NCBI RefSeq assembly: GCF_000218685.1
Contig: NW_006763307.1
Location: 470,507-534,506 of the forward strand
Direction: 5' to 3'
Length of the DNA: 64,000 nucleotides
Source of the DNA: Serpula lacrymans var. lacrymans S7.9
Taxonomy: Eukaryota; Basidiomycota; Agaricomycetes; Boletales; Serpulaceae
A model generated the notes under the pieces. It worked only from the letters and a program-made list of their open reading frames with translations, was not told the origin of the DNA and ran no database searches. Position numbers and translations under genes: made by a program. Every line of letters starts with the position of its first letter. The first letter of the stretch is position 1. Positions 42,350 through 58,256 of the stretch are shown here, piece by piece.

Positions 42350-43459
42350 CGTGCTTCTTTGACTTGGGAGGTCTCGAGTCGTCGAGATGGTTGCGGTTCA
42401 AATCTAGACATATAGAATGGACGTGACCGGGAATGGAGAAGGGAATAGACCTGCTTCCCTGTTTATACATGACACACATAGCAGGAACAATGCTAACCAA
42501 GTAGCCAAGATCAATGGCATATCTGAAAACTTGAATATCATTGTTAGGACAGCACTCTGTCGGTTTTAGGTCTGTTCTCTGTTCCGCACGCTGGTGAGTA
42601 CTTGATCTTTTGTACACTGTGTTACCCCCGTCAGGCCTTTCTCGAAATAGCTGAACGCCGCTGGTAAGCAGTCGATTTAATATGCTGTGTATCCGGTAAT
42701 TGTATCTACACCGGTTATCTGTTGTGCAACTGATCGATGGAAGAGCTATCCTAGGCGAGGCACATTGATCTAACAACCTGTCGCTGACGCCACAATATCT
42801 TCATGGTCAAGCGCTCAAGCACTGGCACTGATTCGTACATTCAGCTCTGTCAGTGTGTGAGATTCACGAGTGTCCTCAAACCCTGGATTCTCGAGTTGTC
42901 AGAAAACCCCCCCTCCCGGTTATGCTATGGTAACTTTCAAAGTATAGGACATGGCTGTTTTGTGATTGTCCCATATGAATGCAAGTGACTCTCATTGACT
43001 TCCTGCTGTATGTCATTTCCAATCAGTTGTCGCGAATAGCCAATCTGACTGCTGGTTTTCTACCTGTCTAGCGAAGAACTAGTACACTAATACCCATGCT
43101 TGAAACTAAATCCCACATTCGTGAACTCTTTTTTAATTCAGTTGACTCCAGTGGGCTGTCCGAGGTGCTCAGCATCATGATGGTAACCACTTACAAATGC
43201 AAATCTGCGTGTTGAGCTGCTCCTCAATTCCGAGTACAAACTTTGATCAAGAGTTATGGTCCTTATACCATGTCACTACATGATGATGGAATCACCAATA
43301 GCTGTGGAACAGTGATGCTCTGTCCGGGGATACAGATGAACCTTTGCAGTGCATCACCTATAAGTTCTCATTCTCTGGGACCTTGTGCGCCCATTTTTTC
43401 TTTTTCGCTTTTCTCCAGCTGCCCAGGTCAACTTACGCCCTCTCGTACACCTTGGCAAG
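42350..43459. other. Intergenic, no supportable gene
   Basis: Frames on both strands are short and lack domains. The minus frame 42306-42776 overlaps the last aminopeptidase exon and is taken as a shadow. The right part presumably holds the promoter of the gene that starts at 43460. Confidence 0.5.
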
Positions 43460-45567
43460 ATGACAGTGACATTGGGAAGTGGATTATCCAGGCCACCGCC
43501 TACGACTGACATAAAGGATACCTTCGGTGCTATGTTTGTGGGTTTTGTGTTTGCTACAGCGTGAGGCGTTCTTTTTCCCCCTTCTGCTCGACTGATTGCT
43601 CATTTCTTCGTGCACGACATGCAGACTCTTTGGTCTCACATGTCTACAAACGTACATGTATATTCACTCACACTCGACGGAGAACCACCTTTGGTTTAAG
43701 ATTATGGTAAGTCGTGAACTTCTGTACTTTACTCCTTGGTTTTCATCAGTAGCGTGGTCTGTAAGTTTTGTGTGCTCTGGTTCGTCTATCATATTGCAAG
43801 ACTTTAGATTTCGGTCTCACTGTCAGCTTGGACAGGTTTCTAGATGCGTTTCAAATCAGCCTTCTCACGCATGCTATATATTTCTATCTTGTGGAAAATT
43901 ACTTCGAACTATTAGTACTTGAGAATATAGTATGGTCATTCAAGGTATGCTTCTTTTATGGGAACCTATCCGCCACTCTCTCACTTATCTCTGGCTTTCA
44001 GCTTCAGAGTATCGCCGGTGTGAGCTCATAAGCTTGAATGATACTTCCTGATATTGATGACATGATGTTAATGTTAGGTCATAATCATTTTTACAGTTCA
44101 TGGGTCAGTTTTGTATTATCTTTTCTATGCTCGTGATTCAAATATCTGCATCAAATGTCATATGATGTTTTATAAAGTCTTTATTGTCATCGCATCTGGA
44201 TCTGTGAGATATAAGTGTTTTTGTTTATCGCAATGGCTATTCTAATCATTCTTATCATTGTAGTGAGTAAAGTAAAACATCGTTTGCTTCCTGCAGCAGT
44301 GGTATGTTCATCTCTTTACCTCCCATTCCCTATCCCATAGTGATCGCTTGCTACTCCTTATAGACCGTCGTCAGCGTTGTTTGTATCGGTGCGTACTGGC
44401 CAGTTCTTTGTCTCGTTAGGTAACAGTTACTGAGATACTTTAACATGGTGGTTCTCATAGGCCTTAACTTCCGTAAGAATTTCATCATCGTTTGGAAGTA
44501 GATCATCTTTGACTGATGGCCATGTCGTTGTAATAGCACTATGCTATTACCTGTGAGTATTTCCCATCCTGAATACAACTTGAGAGAGGAAATGACAGCT
44601 ATTGGCAGGTATCATGCTGCTCAGTGGTGGGAACTTGGCGCCGTTCAGGTAACGTGGAGGTTGTCTCAATGAATTTCATCTTCGAATTCGACTTATATGC
44701 ATCATGAACAAATCCAGTGGTCAATATATGCCACGCTCAGTTCTTTGGCTTTCAACGATGTTGTAATTGCAATCTGCATGTGCTACCTTCTGGCAACTTC
44801 TCGGACTGGATTTCCAAGGTAACACCCTAAGTGCCCAGATCCCGTCACTCAATCTTACATCATTCAGAACAGACTCCAGGATCAAATTTATGATATCCTA
44901 CGCTATAAGTACTGGAATAGTGACAAGGTAACTATTGTCAGTGTTCCTCATCTTGCTATCGTTTACCTGACAGATTCGTTATAAAGTATATTCTCAGTCT
45001 CGAGTATGATAGCAGTACGTTCCTGAGTCCTTGATTTGCTCTTTTCACTCCAACGTATATGAAAAAGCTTAGCTGATGACACCGGTTGATTCATTGCAGT
45101 ATTCTACGAAGAGGTCTAGCTTCATTGACGTAGCACTGGAATTCATATTCATCAAACGTCGGTGTTTTCCCTGAAAATGTGCTTTATTTCTGTTATCTTC
45201 GTGCACTTCTTATAGTGTATGTCAACTCATTCATGGCCATGATGAATGCTCGTTATTTCCAAGGCAATAACTTGAATGCTACTGTCAGTGGGACCTTGGC
45301 TCGCTTGAGTGCTGTCCCTCGAGCGGGAACGAAAGGCCCAGACGAAGACAACTGTGGACGCCATATCATCACTCTCGGACACAATGGCGACTCTTTGGAT
45401 ACTGGCACAGGCACTGTGAGTCATAGTAATAACTATCTGACTGCTCTCTCATAATCTCATCTTCTCTGTAACCGATTCAGGATAACTATCACAAGCGTTT
45501 ATCCATCGCTATTGGGTCGGATGAGCTTACTCTCGAGTTTACGGGCGAGAACGATCATGACGTATAG
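43460..45567 (+). CDS. DUF6534-type integral membrane protein, copy A
   Basis: The start at 43460 gives MTVTLGSGLSRPPPTTDIKD and then the first helix FGAMFVGFVFATALFGLTCL across intron 1 (donor at about 43563, acceptor at 43624). QTYMYIHSHSTENHLWFKIM follows. Later exons give FLDAFQISLLTHAIYFYLVE, VIVQ-type helices (LQSIAGV), YKVFIVIASGS and, near the end, YVNSFMAMMNARYFQGNN, which matches the C-terminal N(S/A)xxAxxNAR motif of these proteins. The tail DELTLEFTGENDHDV ends at 45567. About nine exons, seven predicted helices. The family is specific to Agaricomycetes, sits in membranes and has no established function; a receptor-like fold has been suggested for it. The neighbour at 46858 is a paralogue. 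Confidence 0.72.
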
Positions 45568-46857
45568 ATCCTTACAGGAGCGATATATTAGAAAAAAACT
45601 AAACAAGGCTCCCTCTAACTTATAAGATATCCTGTATTGAAATTTGTTAGACTTTTATCATATTGCATATATAGAGTGTGGTGGTACTTATTTCAGCAAA
45701 ACGATATTTTGTTCATTGCGACACACGATCCAGTTTGTGCGAATGCCAGTGCATATGTTGAAGTTCCGCCACGTGCACGATGCTGTGTGCCGTTTTCGAC
45801 CGCCACCATCTTCTGATTCTTTCCACCACCGTGGCTGGCACCTGGTACATTCTGGCTGGTTCACATTCTTTCGTTTAAACAGCCATTGGATCATTACAAT
45901 ACGAATATCATCATCTGATTTGCCCTTCAAGGCTTTTCAATAGCAACCAGCCTCTGTCATACAGCACGAACGCATGCTAATGGGATGGTATTGTTGAATA
46001 TAAGTCCACGCAGAGCATGCGCATTCACATTCCAGGAGCTGTTGTCTTACCTGCATGGATGTGAGATCTTGATGTATGAGGTCCCCGCCCCGTGTCAACT
46101 TGGCTTTTTACAACTCTTGATAGATACATCTTGATGCACGATATCTGGTGAGTCTCGCCTGGTTCAGTATACAACTACGGTACACGAATCATCAGTTTTC
46201 TAATCCTAGCCCGGTGGCTGGATCCGAGACCACCGACCAATGATCTATCTCAGTATAGCACTACTTCACTGCTAAGTCATTCCGCCAGAATACCATTGCA
46301 CAGGACTTGTTCGTGTTCAATTCACAACAATCTTAGCTCAATGTGTCATACAAGCTTGAAGGGACGGCCTTTTAATGCGACTGAAAGTAGCTGTCTTTAC
46401 CTCCTAAAGAACGGGTCATTCTGCATCATATCTATTAAATTTATATAGTATAGCAATTTCTGTCAGTTACCGTGAGTTCAGCTATCTCTGTTGTCCCTGA
46501 TACTTAAACCTATGCAGCAGATTGATAACTGGTTGCAGATGGTGAGATGAATAATGGTCCAACCATCTGTCGAAACCAACGTCCGTGGATTAATTGGGAA
46601 GTTCTGGTGACAAAGTCACAAACTGCACCTAACATCGTCCAACTCTGATCAGCATCAACCATGATTGATACAGCCCAGCGGTTGCCGAGCCCTGAATTCC
46701 AGGACCTGAGACACGATGTTGCACTGCATTGGTTATAGTTGGATATAAGTTCTTGAGGATATCCTGAACTAGTGAATCCTTCTGGCAGCTGGCAGCTACG
46801 CAAGTTATTTGCCTCTCTCACCGACTTTCTCGAAAAAAGAATCTAAAAATCTCAACG
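45568..46857. other. Spacer between tandem paralogues, no supportable gene
   Basis: Frames (45644-45943 plus, 46510-46821 minus) are short and domain-free. Nothing repeated was noticed here. Confidence 0.5.
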
Positions 46858-48925
46858 ATGTTGGAACCTGATTCCCAGTCTCAGATATCGCTTCACATAC
46901 AGGACTCCTTTGGTGTTATGTATATTGGTCTATTAATCGCTACTGTGTGAGGAATCTTGTATCGTATTTCTTGTCGATTTCGCTAATGTCATGGCTTTCA
47001 TAGTTTATTTGGCCTCACTTGTCTACAGACTTACGTGTATTTCCAGGCAAAGCGAACGAGCAGTTCCCTATGGTATAAGATAACAGTGCGCACGTAAATT
47101 GTTTTATACCAATTTCCCTCGGAGCTCATAGGTCTCATGATATCAAGTTTTGCTGGTTATGGTTTGTTTTTACAATCAATTACTGGATTTTGGTCTCATC
47201 TTGACTCTATGTAGGTTTCTGGATTTATTTCATCTCATACTTCTTGCACATGCGCTGTACTTCTACCTCGTGCAAAACTATTCCTCTTCAAGAGCACTTG
47301 GTACTATAGTATGGTCATTCAAAGTAAGTTCTTCCATTTTCAATGGGTTCAGGCCTTCATCACCCACCTTCCATCATAGCTGCAAATTGTCGTTGGCGTA
47401 AGTCCATGAGATTTTAATCACAGCGGGCTCGTGGTAACAGGATAGTTATCACAGGCTCTAGTCGTGTTTTCAGTTCATGCGTAAGCCATCTAGTCTTGTT
47501 CATCTTCATGACTTCAATTTTTGCACGATATATCAAGTCTTTATTGTCATCGTATCTGGGTCTGTGAGTTTCAGCTATTCCTTGCAATAGCTTTCTATGT
47601 AGGACTTAAACACTTCAATTTTAGTGAGTAGGGGAAAATACCAGTTTCTTCCTGCGGTAGTGGTATGTCTTCAAGCTTTGGTTCCTCACTTACTACCGCT
47701 AACGATCAGTGCTCAATTGGCATAGATTGTTATATCTATTGTCTGTTTCGGTATGTCCTTAGTGTTTCCTTGTTAGCTGCCGCTAACTTGGCGTTTCTAA
47801 TAGGCCTTACCTGCTGTAAGCAATGTTTTGTGGCACAGTGGTGAAGTTCTCTTGGCTGATTGATACCTTGCCATGCCGGCCACTCAAACCAGTGCTTTGC
47901 TATTATATGTGAGCTTTTCGCGCCCAAGCGAATAATAATAGGATGTGATCGTCGTTCGCAGATACTATCTTCATGGGTGGTCATATACGCGCGATAATGA
48001 GGTAGAGTCGGGATGATCCTATTGGACCCTCTCTACGGCTCTTGTTAATGAACAATCACAGTGGATGATATATGTCGCGTGTGGCTCCTTAATCGTCGCT
48101 GATGTCATAATTACGGCTTCCATGTGCTATCTCCTAGCCAATGCCCGAACTGGATTTGAAAGGTAGCATTCTGAAATAGCTTTTCGTTCATCATTTTCTC
48201 TAACAGACCATCCAGCACGAACTCCAAGATTATCAGCCTAATCTCTTATACTGTGAGCACAGGGATTGTAACAAGGTGAGTTTTTTTTGTTATTTGGAGT
48301 CATATCTCACCCTTGTTGATCTGTTCGACCTATGTTAAAGCTTGTGTTCCATCGCGACTATAGCATCTGTATGTTCTATAATGCTTTACTATGCACGCAC
48401 CTCATTAAACTAACAATTCTTGTTGGCGTCGTTGTGCGCTCATTCTAGTGGGCTGCAAATGATCAGAGCTTCGTCGGTGTGGCCATGGAATTCATACTGG
48501 TTAAACGTCAGTATTCTTGTGAATCAAGTAACAGTTTCTCCCTCGCTTAAACTTCTCTATTTCTACAGTATATATCAACTCGTTCATGACCATGATGAAT
48601 GCTCGTTACTACCAAGGTGACAATGCCCCTGCATGTCCAGCTCCTGCTGGTATCAGGACTAAAAGCACTCGCATGGAATGCAAACACCAAATTAACTTTG
48701 GTCGCAAGGTCGAATATTTGAACAACGTGTCAAAAGAGGATGATAAATCTGTAGACCTGGTAAGTCACAAGTATCTGACTTATCTCGGACTATTTTATTT
48801 TACGCATTGTTGTCTGACCTCACCTACCTTTCGAATAGCCGGATCACGTCAATAGTCCCAAGCGTTTAACGGTCTCGATTGAATCAAGCGCGGATCAATT
48901 GACATTCGAACAACTAGAAGTTTAG
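46858..48925 (+). CDS. DUF6534-type integral membrane protein, copy B
   Basis: The start at 46858 gives MLEPDSQSQISLHIQD and the helix FGVMYIGLLIATV, joined after intron 1 to LFGLTCLQTYVYFQ. The order of exons and many residues parallel copy A: FLDLFHLILLAHALYFYLVQ, YQVFIVIVSGS, SRGKYQFLPAVV and YINSFMTMMNARYYQGDN. It ends with LTVSIESSADQLTFEQLEV at 48925, against LSIAIGSDELTLEFT in copy A. Intron positions look shared, so the two arose by tandem duplication. Copy B has an extra 20 or so residues after the NAR motif (PACPAPAGIRTK). Function unknown; membrane location expected. Confidence 0.72.
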
Positions 48926-49149
48926 AACTCCTCCCTTTCATTATAGATGGCAGACATGGTAGAAAAGTTGATTATCTCGATACGTGAAGTGGTATCTTTG
49001 ATCATGAATACGCTGACAGCTGAAAGATAAATTTTGGGTTGAGCACTTGTATCGTCGTTCATGACACGTCTTCCAACGACCACATTCAAATAGTTGCTAT
49101 ATTGCCAATCTTACATCATGTCTTTTATTCTTCTATGAAGGTATTTTCA

Positions 49150-50438
<1,289 letters not shown>

Positions 50439-52472
50439 GATGGTAAGAGGATAACGTTTCAGTTCTGCATCGAAAGACTTTAAAATTTCTTAATTCTGAC
50501 TCGACCTAGATCAAATCAGTCCGCGCACGGTTGTTTTACTATGGCCAATCTAATCTAATCTGTTATTTTGCACCGCCACAATATATATCCGACTCCTTCC
50601 CGAAGTCACGGTGCAACTTTGCAACCATTTTTTATAGTCTCCTGTAAGCAGATAAGCAGAACCTTCCTAAATATTTCTTCTCCTTCTGCTGCGATGGCCG
50701 TATGGCCGTACTAAGAGTTGGCGATCTCAACACGGTGTTATCATGAACACGTTCGTGGAGCGATGCTGGCGGACTCTTCGCAATGCGACACCCCTCTGGA
50801 CTTTGCATTTGCTTTGAGTCCTGAACATCGCACCAAGCTTTATGTTAGACCTTCATCGTGTATCTGTTTCAAAATATCTGTGTAACAGGAACGCAAAAAG
50901 TCACGTCTGTTATCCATACACTTCTACATGATTTGCCATCTAACGGTTGGCGTTTACTGTAGTCTCTTCTATGGCGACACCTCAAAAACAATGTTCATGC
51001 AGAATTGCTTGGTAGGGTACATCAAGCGTTCAATGACTCAACTCTTGTGCAGCTATGTGGTATATCTGCGAAGAAATTGGACATGTTTAGTTGTGACAGA
51101 GACATATTCGTATGAATGACTTGGTCCCACAAATATTCCCAATCCTGAGCAACAGACTTTGACTTTGGGCTCATCTCAACACGGTAGAACCTAGAATGAA
51201 ATTGACTACGACTGCCGATACAAGTCCCAATGCAGTGACGGATTCACTCCCACCAGGTAATACCTAGTTATCTTTTTTTTCTCGTGGTTCACAGCAACCT
51301 TTCAAATCTTCGGGATGATTCATACGTGCAGTATCTTCCAGGTATAGTTTTATCAATCCAACTGTCTTCCTCGCATGCCTGAAAAATGAGCCAGGAGTTC
51401 AATACTTCACAGGTGAGCAACATTCCTTCTGCAATTCACCAAGAAGCCCTTGCTTCTCTTGCAGATTGGCTACCAAACTCGCCTGGTCCGGAAGTGTATT
51501 CGATATTCCGTATAGGAAAGTCAAACACATCATCCTCTTCGGAGTTTTCATGACGAGTCTTGCTACTCTTGGTTGCTACTTTGTGTGCTGCTGAAAACGC
51601 ACGATGGTTGGTTGACGTTGCGGGTATCAAGAGCAGTTGCACCGGTTAGCTCATATTGTTCTTGACAGATATATTTTTTCTATGGGTATCTTGTGGGGGG
51701 CGGACTCCAAGTAAGCAAGTTGTGTATACTGGTTGTAATAAGCTTAGCTCTTCTCCTGAAGCCGTCGTATGCCATTGTATCTGTCTAGATCTGAACTCTA
51801 CTCAACTTCTTGTTCCTTCGCAATCCCGCGGCCTTGTCGTACAAATCGATATTTACCCTCAAGGTCCGCCGGTCCGTCCGGGCCGCTATGTTTCCTCGCA
51901 CACCATTTACTGATGTTTCTGTTCAACGATGTCGACGATAGAATGGTGAGCATGTATGACTCCGTGGTATATATGTGGCTGGATAAGATAAGCTAGAGGT
52001 GTATGCCACATCTGCATATATCAACTTGAACTCCTCCATCTTGTTATCTGCACCAAGGAATATTAGTATCGCCTTTCTATGATGCGTACGTCCCGTCTGG
52101 TTGATGCTTACGACTTAGCCAACGTTACTACTTACGGCTTTTCGTTTCACGTGCGCCCTGTCCATCTAACTCGTGTCCAATCCCGGTTTCCCTCCAGAAA
52201 CTCAGAACCCTGGCACAAGAGATCGTCTTCCTTGACATGTCAGATGCACTACAAATTGCATAAACACCTCATATATGAACACCTCCACCCTGTGACTCTC
52301 TTGCATCACATGAACGGCTTACCCGGGCCTATTCAAATTCTCTATGTTTCTCGACAACTCTGACGTTGTACACACTCATGGCTTTTGCTATATATCGTGC
52401 TGTGAAACAATATACTGGAGTCCCGCGTCGTACGTCTCACCCGCATACCACGTCTAACAATCGACTTTTGCA
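50439..52472. other. Intergenic, no confident gene
   Basis: A weak plus-strand chain can be drawn (MKLTTTADTSPNAVTDSLPP near 51195, a hydrophobic stretch near 51690-51780), but frames do not join well and no domain appears. It may be a decayed gene. The rest is AT-rich. Confidence 0.4.
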
Positions 52473-55197
52473 ATGTTGTTACCTATTCTTCTTCCACTTC
52501 TACTTTCCACCCATATCCACGCGTGGACAACCTACACTGTTCCACACTCCACAGGTTCAGATGACACTCCTGCTCTCCTCTCTGCTCTTCAGGACACCAC
52601 CTATACTTCGGATGTCACCATCCTTTTCGCACCAAACACTACATACAATGTCTGGTCCCCTATTGTATTTCCTGTGTTTACGAACGTCGAAGTAAGAATC
52701 GAGGGTAACCTGTCATACCCCACGAATATGACAACAGTCCAAAGTAAGTTACATGCGTTGGTGTGGTGTTTTAGGGAGCGAGGTGACTGATTTATGATTT
52801 CATGGACTAGGTTATGTCAATGCTTCGGTAAGCATGCCTCTCGGCTCACAAGCTCATCTATCATGTTCACTTAATGTTATAAATGCTGTGTAGAACTACG
52901 CTGGTGCATGGTACGCTGGATAATGTCACCATTGATGACCCAGTCTAATTCCATCTTCGAACCTTAGGATCTCATTCATGGGAGGAAACAACGTAACCCT
53001 TCGAGGAAATACTGATCCTGACTGGGGTTGGGTAGACGGACATGGCCAGCAAGTAAGTTACTTCAAGCTTCTTTTGTTCCGTCGTTAACGTCGTTGCAAA
53101 GTGGTGGAATATCATGGAACAGGCCGGCCGTCCTTACGGTTGGCTCTTTGGGAACATTACAAATGGTGTCATTAGGGATATGAAGATATACAAGGTAAAT
53201 TTATGTTCTCAGTTCCATAACAATCAACCCATATTGTTCTGGATCTCGCCTACATTCGCACAATTTTTCCCTTTGCTCCCCGTCTGCAATCCAACTGATT
53301 CGTTTTCCCTTTCCTAAACAGCCCATTGCCTGGAATTTCCTCACAACGGGATCGTCTTACCTTCACGTTTTCAACAACATCATTCTTGCTGGATCAGATA
53401 ATGCGGTGAGTACCACTTGGAAGAACGTATATTCTGTTTTGGGAATATACAATGCAAAATTAAATTTTCGAAATCGAGTGTCATATATGCGCTGGGTTTT
53501 CATTTTGGGATTTCTCGAATGCACACATGTCTGTCCTATTGGCTTGGTTGCTACCCATACCAGCCTTATTCTTGTTCGCATTCCTATAACACACCATGCC
53601 CCTCCTAATAAGCTACGATATGAATGCTAACGTGTCTCTCTGTGATCAGTCGTTCCCATTCAACACGTAAGTTGCATTTTATTCGTTCAATCGTAATGGC
53701 CGCTGATGACGTTGGACATCGATGATAGTGATGGTAGGCTCCGTGCTTGACTACCTCCCATTCCCCAGACCCCCCTGACTCCATCCCTAAGGCTTTTCTG
53801 CTGGCGGCACTGATATGCTCTTCGAGCGGAATCATGTACACAACGGAGATGACTGCATAACAGTCATAAACGGGGCTAAGAACATCACTTTCCGGTTCGT
53901 ACAAGTCTTGCCTTCTTTACGGCCAAAGGACTAAAGACGACATTCTTGATTTTATAACCAACAGTGATAGCTATTGTGAAGGCAGCCATGGTCTATCGGT
54001 CGGATCCTTAGGCAAAGCTGGACAGGACTCACAAGTATCCGATCTTTTGTGAGTCTTTGCTCCTGCTTTCGTTTTTTTTGCCAGCAATAACGTGAAATAT
54101 GATTCAGGTTTGAGAACGTCATTATGGTATGTGCTCCTATCTTATGCTCACACAATATACGTCAAAATAATAATCTCCATTCATGGAATCGCTAATGCTT
54201 GGCACCACCCTTCTGTATCCGATCCCTTGTGATTCAGAACCACACGCTTTATGGTGCTCGATTCAAGAGTTGGACAGGTGGAAACGGATTGGCCCAAAAG
54301 TATCAAATCTCCTCGCTGCAACATGTGTACACCCTAACATAATATTTCCTCCAAGCGCAACCTGGCGAAACATCATGTTCATCGACGTCATGTTCCCCGT
54401 GAGCCTTATCCCTTCTTGACGAACATAGGCTCCTCTAACCTCTTCTTCAATGTCCCTTCACCTCCCCTCAAGATCTATGTTACACAAAAGTAAGCCTCTA
54501 CGATTTAATTTAACTCGTTGCTGATGAAATTGTAATAGCTACTGGGACCAAAACGTATGTAGTGACTCCGAACCTAACATCCCTCCTCACCAAACAAAAA
54601 CGATAGGTCGGCCCAAAACCCAATTCAACTAACACAAACGAAACACACATCGAAAACTTTTTGTTCGAGAACTTTGTTGGCGTCATCAACGAGTGCGTCC
54701 TCTCTATCGTCCCCCTCTCTCTTCGGTGTGTAGAATGGTAGTACTAATTACGTGTTCTTGCCCCTTTAAGTACCCCCGGCTACGTAGAGGGTTCCTGCAT
54801 CAGCGATCCCTGCTGGTAAGTATTCTCCCTTACTCCACCTCCCCGACTTAGCATCTTTCTTCACATCCCTAGGTACGCAGTCACCAATGCCACCGGAAAA
54901 GAAGTCGTCATATTTGACTTGTATCCTGACACTGGTTGGCATCACTCCCTATTCCTATGTACTTCGCCCTTATAATTTTTTTTTACAATTACACACAGCT
55001 ACGAACATTGTCGCTAAAGATATCTTCGCTCGTACACTAACTGGTGCCCCTGTTGCTGCCATGTGTAACACCTCCACTGTAAGTAAAGTCGTTATTGGTT
55101 TCACCTCCGATTTACGGCTGATATGTCTCAGATTTCTACTGATGTCGGTTTTGTCTGTGAGGACGGTCCCTTCATCCCCACTGTTGCTGGATTTTAA
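52473..55197 (+). CDS. Glycoside hydrolase family 28 pectinase (polygalacturonase-like), secreted
   Basis: The start at 52473 gives a signal peptide (LLPILLPLLLSTHIHA, likely cut before WTTYTV). The mature protein opens with GSDDTPALLSALQDT, usual for GH28. Through about 14 short exons come NYAGAWISFMGGNNVTLRG, WGWVDGHGQQWWNIMEQ, NGVIRDMKIYK and then the four catalytic blocks: FPFNTDGFSAGG (Asn-Thr-Asp), HVHNGDDCITVINGAKNI (Asp-Asp), YCEGSHGLSVGSLGKAGQ (Gly-His-Gly) and YGARFKSWTGGNG (Arg-x-Lys). TPGYVEGSCISDPCWYAVTN and VCEDGPFIPTVAGF end it at 55197. Many Asn-x-Thr/Ser sites fit secretion. GH28 enzymes are right-handed beta-helices that hydrolyse galacturonan backbones of pectin; RFK in place of RIK and the overall layout suggest an exo-polygalacturonase or rhamnogalacturonase subgroup, which I cannot settle. 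Confidence 0.9.
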
Positions 55198-55476
55198 TGT
55201 CCTGTACAATAAATATCCTAACATGGACAGATGATGCAATATATCTCACAAATTAAAGTTGTTTGCGAAAGCCTATGTTGAAACACTAGCTAATACAAAC
55301 AAAATTTTATGTACGTTTTACAAGAATATAAGGAGATGCGGGTAGGGTGCATGAAGACAATACAGAAGAGTACACACGAACAAACCATTTATCATATACA
55401 TACTCAACATACGCCATATCGAGATATTAGAAGACGCCGAAAAGGGAAACGACACGATGTAAAGGAAAAGATAATT

Positions 55477-56266
<790 letters not shown>

Positions 56267-58256
56267 TTGAGATAAAAGTTCAAGCTAGTTTTGAGATTAG
56301 AAAACTGGATTGCTTGATGTCGCTGGGTACGATGATGATGGTTGTGGGCAAGAATGCGACAAGAGCGGTTGTCCGTTAATGAAAGCCGCGTCGTGTAATT
56401 TCCCACGCATTTGTTTCTGCGCCACAGTAAACGGACGCACTGACCAGGAGGCGCGGCACCGTGACTGTGTCTCTGACTCCCAACTGGCCAAGTCCTACTC
56501 AAGGCTCCCCTCATATCTGGCTTACTCTACGGAATGGCCTAGTCACCTTAGCTGTTATCGTGTCTTTTCCCCAGCATCTTGCATAGCGTCAGCTCAGGGG
56601 TTTTCTGGATACGTGGACGCAGTCAATTGAAAGTTAGAGATACCTCGGTCTGGCCCAAGCGGAATGTTAAACCTGAAAATTCCTCAATATATACGGAGAC
56701 CATGTTATGGCTTACTGGTCTGGCGTCTAGGACTCGAAGTATATGAAGAGTCATATCGAATCCGTTGGATGGTAGTACTGTCCTATCATTCTCGCGACGA
56801 CGTTCTTGGGCGCTGTCCTTCAAAACGTTCGAGGACTCAAGTATTGGCAATTCTTCAGAGATGTTGAAACTCCTTAGCTGCCTATTAACACTGATGATAC
56901 CCGTACTTGGCACCTTGAACATATCAAAAATTGCCAACGTAGACTCTAGGCAACGTCTATATCAAGGAATAGATATAACGTTGTCCTGGATTAAGTGACG
57001 CATACTCTCGTAGCAAACCAGCAGGTGAGTGTATTTGGGCCTCACATAATTCCTCTACTATGCTTAAGTGTAGTTTAGTACGTGTCAGCGTGCATATTAT
57101 AGACTGTACAGATAAATGTACTTAGCGTCTTATTCGATCCAAACTTTGCTTATGGTGTGTTGGTGATCATCATAGCCATCGAGAAGACCAATGAGTATGG
57201 ATAAGCTCCGCTGCATTGAACATTTTACTGACTGTTATATGCCCTGAAAGTCTGGAGAACAGCACTGTGCCTTGTCCGTATCTGCTGTGGCTGTACGAAA
57301 TGATCACTGGATGCTGTTCGGTACAACCATAAACATCTTGTGGGTGTTGCAGTGAGCGTCAGCAACGCGTCTTCTTACAATCATAGAAATATTTTGATTT
57401 CCCGCTAAATACGATCATACGTACAAAAATATCGATCCCTCCCTTGTTCCTGAGCGCTGAGGAACGTTGATCAGGTCCGTACAGCAGCGATCGCTTAGTT
57501 GGCAACAATCTAACATGTCTGCTTCTTTTTATTTTATCACATGGATTATAACGGTCGTCTATTTGATCTTATCAACATTAATCATATGCTATCGGCCTGC
57601 AGTACCGCCGTTATAGCATCTATCGTCATCTTGCATTACATGGGCTCTCGAAATGACAAGCAGTGAGTACTAGTGAGTCGTCTTTGGATCCCGGGCCATA
57701 TAGTGGATTTGTTGTGATTGCATGGCGTGTCTTGATGTGATCCGGAAGTGTCTATGACTGTTGTCTTACCACCCCCCCTGGACAGCGCCGCATTGAGCAA
57801 ATTACCCATTTGTTAATTTGTCCGCATCAACGCGATTCCAGCCCACTCAATTCTTTAGCTTTGCCTTACGATGTGATGGGAGTCATGGGACAAGCATCGC
57901 CAGGTCTCCTACTTCCCGAAAAGGCAATGAAGTATGTTTTATGCTGCCAACCCGGCCCAACCCCATCTGATCAGCGTCCCGATGAAATAATCCAACGCAA
58001 CGGTCGGGAGTTTTGAGTTAGCCTGTCTTGATCGTATCAATTTTACTTGTGGCTGTCCCATGATATGCCCTTTTGTTCTAGGCGGATTAGAGCACGAATA
58101 ATATAAAGGCAAGCAGATCATGATCGTTGACCTTCAAGCTCCCTTTATCCTCTTTACGCATACCTTCTACTTTTGTAAGTAATCCTCTTTTCCGAACTCT
58201 ACGTCTTCCAGCTAATAATTTCCTGATGGTCGCAGCCCTTACGATCTACTATCATA
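56267..58256. other. Intergenic, no confident gene
   Basis: The first few hundred bases hold the H3 promoter. A 34-codon hydrophobic frame at 57513-57617 (MSASFYFITWIITVVYLILS...) is the only membrane-like segment and may be chance. Frames at 56623-56937 (minus) and 57810-58016 (plus) show no domain. Confidence 0.45.

Noticed and set aside
42306..42776. 156-codon minus frame after the aminopeptidase
   Set aside because: It overlaps the final aminopeptidase exon in antisense and has no domain.
51656..51996. Two overlapping plus frames near 51.7-52.0 kb
   Set aside because: They lack motifs and do not chain into a gene; composition is not convincing.
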